Shown here piece by piece: positions 20,652-28,696 of a stretch of DNA of 28,696 bases. The DNA comes from Saccoglossus kowalevskii (taxonomy: Eukaryota; Hemichordata; Enteropneusta; Harrimaniidae). The stretch is from positions 464,690 through 493,385 of the forward strand of contig NW_003108581.1 of assembly GCF_000003605.2 (NCBI RefSeq), in the 5' to 3' direction. The translations under genes and the position numbers were made by a program. The first letter of the stretch is position 1. The number at the start of each line of letters is the position of its first letter. Below the pieces are notes generated by a model. It had not been told where the DNA came from. It saw nothing but the letters and a program-made list of their open reading frames with translations, and made no database searches.

Positions 20652-21183
20652 CTATCGGCTGAGATAGCTCCGCTGTTAGCAATGCACATTTCAATTAAAG
20701 AACTGAAGACATCATTAGAAAATGAACAATATGAATAGTATCAAAGCAATCGGACTTACAGTTTTTAACAAGAAGTCGAAAATATCACTTTTTACCAAAA
20801 ATTACAAAAATATTCACCAAAATAAATAGAGAATTGAAGATATCATCACAAAACAAACAAATCTGAGAGAGGTCCACATGTAGTACCTATATATGTAATA
20901 TCAAAGCAATCGGACTTGCGGTTTTCAACAAGTAGTTGAAAATATCACTTTTTACCAAAAATGACAAAAATATTCACCAAAATTAGAGAATTGAAGATAT
21001 CAACATGAAATGAACAAACCTAAGAGAGGTCTACCCAAGGTACATATACACCAAGTATCAAAGCATTCAGGCTTGTAGTTTTCAAGAAGAAGTCGAAAAA
21101 GTAAAACAATGACACGGACGACGACGACGACGGACAATCACTCATATGATAAGCTCCGCTCGACAAAGTCGACAGCGGAGCTA
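20652..21183 (+). mobile_element. Repeat family A, copy 2 (complete pearl/Helentron-like element)
   Basis: Begins CTATC-GGCTGA-GATAG then TAGCTCCGCTGT. Three diverged tandem units follow (about 120-165 bp each), then an ACGGACGACGACGACGACGG tract, CATATGATA, and a 3' hairpin AGCTCCGCT-CGAC-AAA-GTCG-AC-AGCGGAGCT. The outer arm ACAGCGGAGCTA is the exact inverse of the 5' TAGCTCCGCTGT. Core tandem units + short microsatellite + terminal palindrome is the plan known from bivalve pearl elements and from Helentron-derived DINE/HINE elements. Non-coding. Confidence 0.82.
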
Positions 21184-24100
21184 AAAATGCATTTTAATAC
21201 ATATACATTTATAGCATGGTTCAACTCAACATTTTGATGATTTTAAGCTGGCTTACAGCTTACCATAGTTTGTTTTCAAAAAACTGACACATTGTAAAGG
21301 AAGTGTAAATTGTGTCTAATGTAACATAGTCAAACATTTCTGATAATAAATTAAAATTATTAATGACAATGATATTCACTTTAAAATTAACAAGTTTTAA
21401 TGAAAAGAGTAAATGCAGCTGACAGTTAGCTTGGAAGTTAACCTTTACTGTACTGTACAATGCCTGACTAAACAGTACCAACTCTTTGCCGTCACCCTAA
21501 TTTCCCTAAAGCATTCATATACTGGAATGCCTAACTCATTCTGTGTATCAATCCATCAAAATAGATACTGAATGATTTATTGGATACTTGTTATCGCTGA
21601 ATGGAAAATATGAATTTTCTGACATATACATCCTGTATGTATATGGAGCACTCAGAATAATAAAGAAAAGACGGTAGTTTCATCTTGTAGAAAAGCAGCA
21701 TTTGATACTTTCATGCTTGTTTGTCTTCACTGATATTATTTTAAATGGAATTTCTTGATAGGAATATTGAGAGAGATAAAGTCTTGAATTTAAAAAAACA
21801 AAGAATAATCTGATATTCTTTGTACTGAAGTGCACTTTTGCACTAAACACCTCTGCTGATGCCACTCACTCCATTCATTTCGACTAATTGGGGAGGCTTT
21901 CGGCAGGTGATACGTTAAATTCTACAATTATCCATACTCGCTCTCAAATCAAATAACTATAGTTATGGTAGTTAACGTAGTAGTATTATATGTATTATAA
22001 GATAAAATTCAAATGACTGGTAGTATTTCAGCTAATCAAATTTGTCACTAAGAAATGTTGTGATTTCATCTCAAAAACAACCTTGAATCAATTTATTTGA
22101 ATACATAATGCTTGAAAATAATGTTTCTTGAATTATCACCGAGAAATTCTGGCTACTCACTGAGAAAATTTTGCAAAATTTATAGGGAAACATTGATGAT
22201 TGGTATTGTCTACATCCTCCAGTCTTCAAGTGCATGAATGTCCCAACAAAAACCGTTGAGGGCAGTATATACACACAAGAAATATAGAATACAGCTGAAG
22301 TGGAACACAAACTATAAATTAAAGTCAACAGTATTTCACACTGTAAACAGTACTATGTATATACACACACAAATTAAAATGACATATGGTTTAGACAGCC
22401 TCATAAAATACAAGTCAAACAAGGTCATCCAGTTGTTAGTATCACAACTGCGTTGGAGCCGAATTCAAATTGCACACTACTGAGCATGTTAATGCACTTA
22501 TACACAATGCATTGTGGGAGATTATGTACAACTTTCGAGAGTCAGTGAAAATCATGAACATTTTCTAGCAGTAAAAGTTTCCTACAAGTCCTTCAACATA
22601 GCGTCAGTGAATTTAGCAAAATTTTATCTTCACTTAGCCATGAAATTTTTATATCACAAAAAATTCTATCAGTGAAAAAACAATTATCAGTAACCTTACA
22701 TTATGTATAATGAAAAATTTATCACCATGGAAATTCGCTGAATCATATGTCAATACTCTTATTTATTTTTTTTCACAATGTTAGGATTCATATCAATAAT
22801 ATTATATTCATATTTTCATTCCATATAATTTTGAGATATGAAGAAATAATTTTGCCATATAAACCAGTGTTATTGCCAATTCCCAGTGACATTACACACT
22901 CTAGTATCTCAAATTTTTCTCACATTTTCAGTATTTTGATGTCATGAACCAATAATAATAAAATCATAATAAACATTACATAATCTTCAATTCAGCTCAA
23001 ACCTCCTTGATTGAATGATTACAACATAACTAAAAATACATCAAAAACACCTTCCAAGGCCATATTTAAATTTACCCATGTTGACAGTTCTCTGCATTAT
23101 ATTATTAAAATATTAAAAACAAGTAATGTGGAATTGTGTTTGAGTTGTAATTTTTTGTTCCGATCACAGTAATTATTAGTCAAACACTATAATTCAGTTA
23201 CACAAATACCGAAATATGAACAAATTTTGGAAATTTGTTGTGTACATGTATGTACTTGAAACCACACAAGTAGATAGATGATCATAGTAGCAATTTGTCA
23301 ATTGTTGTTTTACACAGGAATATTGAATTGGCCTCATGCATACATGTATCCATTCTATTTCTGTTTTACTTTTTTTATTGGACGTCTTTTGAACTGTTTT
23401 ATAGTTTTTTTTTGTGTAATTTTTGTTTAATTGTAAACAATCCTCCTAAAAATAAATTAACATCAAGTCATAAAAAAACAATTTTGAAATACTATATTTA
23501 CTCTATTAATCTTTCAACCATCAAATGTAGGAATATGATTACTAGTTTGACAATGTAAGGCAATTTGTGCTGTTTTTTGTTCTATATAAATTGTTGTTAA
23601 CTTGCTGAATGATATAAATTTAAAGCGGCTTTTTCATGCAGTATATTAAATCAAAGACACATTAAGTATGAAACACCATGTTGGTTGTTGGGGTTTTGAC
23701 ATAAGCTAGTTTGAATGATGCATGTGAAATACTGGAAAACGTAAATTAGAAGCGTAATTACCAAAAATTACATTTATTGTATTTTGTCCATAGATACATC
23801 TGTTTATGTATTAGTGCATCCACTACCGTAACAGTAAATACAAAAACAAGAGCATTATTCAATTGAAACGAAATACGGAATTTGAGATTATGTCTAAGAT
23901 AAACTCCTGGTTGTCGAATGCTGACAAAACTGATAATGTACACTAGTACTACCTTTAATAATAATTAGGCACTACCGTATTACATGTACATATAGGTAAG
24001 CTAACATCGACAACCTTTTAGCGATTGAACTCTGACAAATGGAAATTACGTAAAGTATACCAGCTAAAAGCTTATTTTAACTTAAGTGATAAGGTGATGA

Positions 24101-24445
24101 CAACAAACACAGGAGAGTGGTTGTGACACCTTCCAGATTCAATTTGATTATTTATGTCGTATAGGTAGTGTGTAATCATACTGCATTAAGATTGTATTCA
24201 AAGAAAGTAGGAATGAGCCAGATGAGCACTTCAATTTGTTCCTACAGACAGAAGACTGACACTACTAATGAGGTTAAAGAGATAATATATATGGAATTTT
24301 TCCAAAAACATTGTGTTGATACATTTTTATATTTTTCTATTATTTGTTGGTTTTGAACCAAATGAACGTAATTTTGTATTCCCGGGTATAGGTTTATTTT
24401 TCAAAAAATTATGAAAGCTGACCTGGAACATCAAAGAGATAAGAC
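21184..24445. other. AT-rich stretch without recognised features
   Basis: Expected to be upstream intron of the phosphatase gene if its 5' exons lie further right. Donor-like signals near 21263, 22157 and 23758 were checked; none preceded a peptide that joins in phase with exon 1 and resembles the family. Confidence 0.45.
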
Positions 24446-24503
24446 AATTCCTTAAAATAAATTAGAATTCCTTAAAATAAATGCGAATTCCATAAAATAA
24501 ACC
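24446..24503. repeat. Three direct copies of a ~20-bp unit
   Basis: AATTCCTTAAAATAAATTAG, AATTCCTTAAAATAAATGCG and AATTCCATAAAATAAACCC follow one another without spacer, each with only one to a few changes. Confidence 0.9.
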
Positions 24504-24542
24504 CTACATAGTATCCAATGAACAAGTATTTGAAAGACACTA

Positions 24543-24739
24543 TACCGTAAAATATTTTAGCTGGAATTAATTTTCGCTAAAAGACTTTTTGGTATTTTGT
24601 AAGGAAATTATTTTAACCTATTTTTGATGAGTTGAATGTTAAAATAGGGTATATTCGCTGGATTTTATTTTCACTGAATCATTCCTTCAGTGAAAATAGC
24701 AAAAATTAATTCCAAGTGAAAATAACACATTTTACAGTA
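24543..24739 (+). mobile_element. 210-bp MITE family B, copy 4
   Basis: Ends TACCGTAAAATATTTTAGCT and TTTTACAGTA, with the B body (CTGGAATTAATTTTCGCTAA, TATTCGCTGGATTTTATTTT, AATCATTCCTTCAGTG) in the orientation of copy 1. Slightly shorter and more diverged than copy 3. Confidence 0.88.
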
Positions 24740-24998
24740 CTCGTGAAAGAATCTAATATTTGGAACTAATGATTTTATATTTTAATGAGTAATGGTACTG
24801 CATCAGAACTAAATACAATCAACAATTGTTTGCCTATCCAACCATTAATTACACATTAGTCTAGAGAAAATAGATCAATGTAGGTGTAAGATTACTTTGA
24901 TCAAAATAGATATTTTTTGTTTTTGTTTTTAAACCCACATGTTAACCTCTTCAAAATAACCTCTGAACTCATTTGTAACAAGTCATTGTCAATGACAC

Positions 24999-25696
24999 GT
25001 CCCCGTTTCGTTCATATTTGAGTGACATATACATTCAAAGCAGATCATGACCGAAATCTCAGACCGTCTGATTCAAAATGCACCTGCATATGTACAATAC
25101 ATTGTATTAAATCTGAACAAAATCCATCCATGTATGACTGAGATCCGGTTCCGGAATTGTGAAAATACGTGATTTTGATGCATTTTCGGCCTTCATTCAG
25201 CTATTGTTGAGCGGATCATGAAACAAATGCACATATCTATTTGTGACATGATGTACCATGTGTGTGTGAAGTTTGAACTTGATCAATCCAGACATGTCTC
25301 TGATACGGATCCATAACTAAATTCTTTAAAACAAAATGGCGGCCAGTTGGCCATTTCGAACTTGATCCGAAAAAAAAATGACGTGCATCAAGGTCCTATC
25401 ATGTTTAATGTATGTACTAAATTTGAACAAAATCTGTCATGCATAACTGAGATCCGGAATGGTGAAAATGTGCGATTTTGATGCATTTTCGGCCTTAAAA
25501 TGGCCGCTATTCGGTTATCGTTAATTGGATCATGAAAAAAATGCATGTGCATATGTCCTATATAATGTGTGATGTATGAGTGAAGTTTGAACTCAATCGG
25601 TCCATGCATGTTCAAGATACAGGTGATCACGGACGCACAGACGCACACAGGGCAAACCATAAGTCCCCGTTTTCGCACTACGTTCGAACGGGGACT
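24999..25696 (+). mobile_element. Repeat family C: second pearl/Helentron-like element
   Basis: 5' end GTCCCCGTT. Inside, about two copies of a 309-bp unit (GATCCGG at 25142 and 25451, each followed by a GATTTTGATGCATTTTCGGC segment and later GTGAAGTTTGAACT). Then ACGGACGCACAGACGCACAC, AACCATA and a terminal hairpin AGTCCCCGTT (25662-25671) / AACGGGGACT (25687-25696). The hairpin's right arm is the inverse of the 5' end. Same plan as family A with different sequence. No protein. Confidence 0.78.
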
Positions 25697-25697
25697 A

Positions 25698-28307
25698 ATA
25701 AACACATCTCAATACATTATTTCTAGCACTAGCAATATTTCTAGCCTCTTTACATTTGGGGCATGTATAAAGAAAAACAAAAAAAATATTAGATAATACC
25801 CCCCTCCCCCACAAATCCCCCCATCCATCTTTTATCAGTACCAGGTACATGTACTTAATTCAGAAGTACGGCTTACCCAATTTGAAGCTAAAACTATTGC
25901 AGTGTCAAATCTTATGATAAGTAAATGTACTTTGTACAAATTGAGCTTCATTGATATATTAATTGCAGTCACTGGTACTTGAGATAGAACAGACACACAG
26001 ACAGAGATCATCAACTCTTTAAGCTCCCATTTTGCATTTCCAGAATATTAATGTTAAAAACGAATGTTCGAGTCTGATATTCGTATTGCATGTAAACACA
26101 CTTCAATGAATTCATTCTTGGCTATCCATGAATTGGATAAAGTGATTATATGTGCATGATGCAATAATTACCGATTAGAACACAGGTGTAAAACGATGTA
26201 ACAGTGTACCACATTGCTTTGTGTTCTAGTAACCACATCGCCCAAAATTTGTCCATGTTGTGTCCAGTTTCAATGCCAAATAAGGCAGGACATGTGCTTT
26301 TTTTGGTTTTCGCGAATATAAATTAAATATGTTTGTTTATATATTTTAGAAAAACCATGTTCACAAATCATGTCCACCAAAAATGGGTTAATTGTCAGTA
26401 CTATAAATATGAACAAGGGAAACGTGCCAAGATGTTTTTCAACATGTTTTACACTTTGCATCATGGGAAAAATGTCAAACAGAGCATTACAATTTGTACA
26501 TGACTAGGTTAATGGAATTTTGAGAGAAACAGGAAAACAACCATGCTTGTATTATGACCAATTATGATTTTCCCTGCATTTTGCAAAAAGCCCATCCCAG
26601 CAACACAAGATTGGTAATAGTATTGTAGAACACTGAATGTGGTGACTCCAGAAGTTCCAATGTCAAAATGGATGAGATACAAACAAAAAAGGTACATGTA
26701 TGAAGAATTTAATTTTATCAAGTAAACATGAATTTTAAGCTGGGCGGAGCATGCATACGTTTAACAGCGGAACTAACATAATATATACAAATTCTGGGAT
26801 TAGTAGAAAATGCATAATTCATAAAAACAATGTGAAATTCATGTAATAAAATTGTAATAAATTTTGTACTAAATTTTCGCTTATAAAATTGCATATAGAT
26901 CAGGTAAATATTTCTAAATATCTGAAGTGAGGTATACAATCATCACTACTTCATGGACTCAAAGTCATTTGGCTAGCTTCATGTACGTGCTGTACAAGCT
27001 GTAACAGCTGGCTCAAATAGTGTGTTGCCTACACGGTAATATTAAAGTAAACAAAAAAAAGTACATACGATGACGTATGTATCCAGATTAATAAAAAAAA
27101 TACATGGCCAGCATATGAGGTCATGCATTTGCATATTTCACATGAATGAAGCAGTGACATGTTTAGAATTACAATATGGATGTGTTTGTACCGGTATTTT
27201 TTTGTTGATCACTTTTTTACAGTAAATTTAAAAGAACAGTTCTCAGTTTTACAGAGCATCTGGAATTAATTTGTCAAGCAGGCAATATACATGTAAAGAT
27301 TAAATGAAGGTCATAGTAAATTGACTGATCTGAGAGAATTAAACGAGTTTAACGAAAATGTAAACACAGAATGGGGGAGGAGTCACTGGGACAAAACATG
27401 CCAAAAACAAACGACACTTCTTATATTCAAATGACACTCCCAATATTCATATATTAAAATTACCATTAACAGATCACATACGGTCGAGACAGGTGAATTA
27501 ATTCAAATTTTGCACGTACATACATGTACATGTATATATATAATATATATCCATAAGCTTCAGCCTGTACTCAAGCCCCGCAATATACATGGCCAATAAA
27601 ACGGTGTGGGAACTTTCAAATTTACGCATCATGCATGCATTCATAGCAAATTTATTTCACAAATTCATGAGATATTGATTTTTCAGTATAAATTCATGAA
27701 AACCAATACACTGTATAGTTTATTGATGGATAAAATGTTCCATATGGTGACAACACTGGCATCGCCATGCCAACCTTCACTACAACCACTGAATACTAAT
27801 GAATGTGCTGAAACCTGGTGACAAAAATCACAATCTACCAAGTCTCTCCATTAGAAAAAAAATTTGAAATGTTCAGTGTATGTGTTTTAATAAATGAATA
27901 GCCACATATAAATTTTGAGTATTTTTTGAGCATTTTAGAATAATTTTTCTTAATAATAATATTAGTATTTATCATAAAATAATGGTTTCGCTGCTAACAG
28001 TATCCAAGCTGAATAATTGCATGTACGTACAGGTCAATCCAGCCAAAACATTTCCCCCTAGCAGTCTCATATTTTGTTAAATCATACTATTAGCACTTTT
28101 AGTCACAGTAAGATTTTTAAAGAATAAATCTTACTTTTTTATTCAAAATAATCAAGATGTGAAAGTTCTTTTCATCGAAGGAGGATAAAACATTTCAACA
28201 ATGGTGATATGAATATTTAATAACTTGCTTGAGTGTAGCTGTGCATTAAGTCACCACCTTACATGCAATTGATCACCATGTATGCAATTACACACATGTG
28301 TGACACA
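25698..28307. other. Unassigned AT-rich sequence
   Basis: Contains C-rich runs near 25797-25822 and a TACATGTACATGTATATATA-type simple stretch near 27522-27551. Open frames are short and featureless. A weak candidate first exon at 25877-25951 (minus) is discussed under findings. Confidence 0.4.
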
Positions 28308-28328
28308 TAATAATAATAATAATAATAA
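28308..28328. repeat. (TAA)7, 3' tail of the LINE
   Basis: Seven perfect TAA units on the + strand, directly at the LINE 3' boundary. Confidence 0.93.
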
Positions 28329-28396
28329 CTTTATTTAATTAAGCGCAACAATTCCAACATATGAAGATCAAAGGCGCTGATACAATAAACAATCAG

Positions 28397-28696
28397 TCAA
28401 ATATTAAAAGCACATTTAAATAAGTGCGTTTTCAGTCTGGATTTAAAAATGTCTACTGAAGGACTAGAACGAACAGACAGAGGTAATTCATTAAAAAGTT
28501 TAGGACCTAAATTTTCAAAAGCACGGTCTTTGTATAACACCTTGGACTTTTTACTACACACCTGACGAGTTTTAATAAGAAACTTTGATTCAGATCTTAA
28601 ACTACGACTAGGTACATAAAATTCGATTAATTCACATAGATAATTTGGGGCAAAACCATACAAAGATTTATACACTAGTAAAAGTAATTTGAAATT
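28397..28696 (-). CDS. LINE ORF2 C-terminal fragment (after reverse transcriptase)
   Basis: 99 residues open to the window edge, ending in TGA. Starts NFKLLLLVYKSLYGFAPNYL, then has LRSES, RAFENLGPKLFNELPLSVRS and FKSRLKTHLFKCAF. The order 'VYK-L-G-APxYL ... LRS ... RAF ... GPKLxNxLP ... FKxxLKTxLF' is the standard tail of CR1/L2/Jockey-type ORF2 proteins, after the polymerase domain. No frameshift or stop within the visible part, so the copy may be fairly young. Confidence 0.88.
   Translation of the reverse strand, partial: NFKLLLLVYKSLYGFAPNYLCELIEFYVPSRSLRSESKFLIKTRQVCSKKSKVLYKDRAFENLGPKLFNELPLSVRSSPSVDIFKSRLKTHLFKCAFNI

Larger units (their letters stand above)
28308..28696 (-). mobile_element. 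3' end of a CR1/L2-like non-LTR retrotransposon
   Basis: Read on the minus strand, the end of a reverse-transcriptase reading frame is followed by a short 3' UTR with GCGCT-type inverted words (AGGCGCT/AAGCGC) and TTAAATAAAG, then a (TTA)7 tail at 28308-28328. A short microsatellite tail instead of poly(A) is characteristic of CR1/L2-type LINEs. Continues beyond the window. Confidence 0.85.

Noticed and set aside
21263..21345. Splice-like block (acceptor ttattatcag, donor ATG|gtaagc) as an upstream phosphatase exon
   Set aside because: Its open frame leaves phase 2, which would put exon 20185-20295 into a frame with an early stop, and the peptide does not resemble the family.
25797..25830. 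C-rich stretch as an i-motif or quadruplex regulatory site
   Set aside because: Runs are irregular and there is no gene start nearby to give it meaning.
1..28696. CRISPR arrays, bacterial operons, tRNA or rRNA genes
   Set aside because: No regularly spaced identical repeats, no compact multi-gene coding, and no cloverleaf or rRNA-like segment was seen. The window is eukaryotic.

Overview
The window looks like a stretch of nuclear genome from a marine invertebrate. It is visibly AT-rich, genes are split by introns of 0.3-2.8 kb, TACATGTA-type palindromes recur, and many short inverted-repeat mobile elements are scattered through introns and flanks. A mollusc or other lophotrochozoan fits the palindrome bias and the repeat style. 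A hemichordate or similar deuterostome cannot be excluded, and no species is claimed.

One protein-coding gene can be read with confidence. It lies on the minus strand as 12 exons between 20295 and 8377. Joined, they give the last 513 residues of a receptor-type protein tyrosine phosphatase of the kinase-interaction-motif (KIM) group, most like vertebrate PTPRR and related to PTPN5 and PTPN7. In order the product has a juxtamembrane ectodomain module, one membrane helix, a Cys-rich polybasic cytosolic flank, a KIM (LLERRGSNASLTIDL), a Thr-Pro site, and a complete, apparently active phosphatase domain ending in a TGA. All 11 introns are GT-AG and all phases agree. The 5' exons (signal peptide and distal ectodomain) were not found and probably lie to the right, in or beyond the window.

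Layout. 1-300: no feature seen. 300-1280: mosaic of pearl/Helentron-like repeat units and a tiny poly(A) retroposon. 1281-8200: mostly featureless non-coding DNA with two weak candidate exons of a possible downstream neighbour gene. 8223-20295: the phosphatase gene, whose larger introns carry at least seven inverted-repeat elements plus a retroposon. 20393-21183: a MITE and a full pearl-like element, just upstream of the first visible exon. 21184-24445: nothing recognised. 24446-25697: a 20-bp direct repeat trio, a fourth copy of the 210-bp MITE, and a second pearl-like family. 25698-28307: nothing firm. 28308-28696: the 3' end of a CR1/L2-like LINE, cut by the window edge.

The phosphatase would act as a membrane-anchored negative regulator of ERK/p38 MAP kinases. 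The rest of the window is largely an archive of non-autonomous transposons. The most unusual items are a 78-bp poly(A)-tailed sequence present twice with no mismatch, and two unrelated-looking repeat families built on the same plan (tandem core units, GACG-rich tract, terminal hairpin whose arm recurs at the 5' end).
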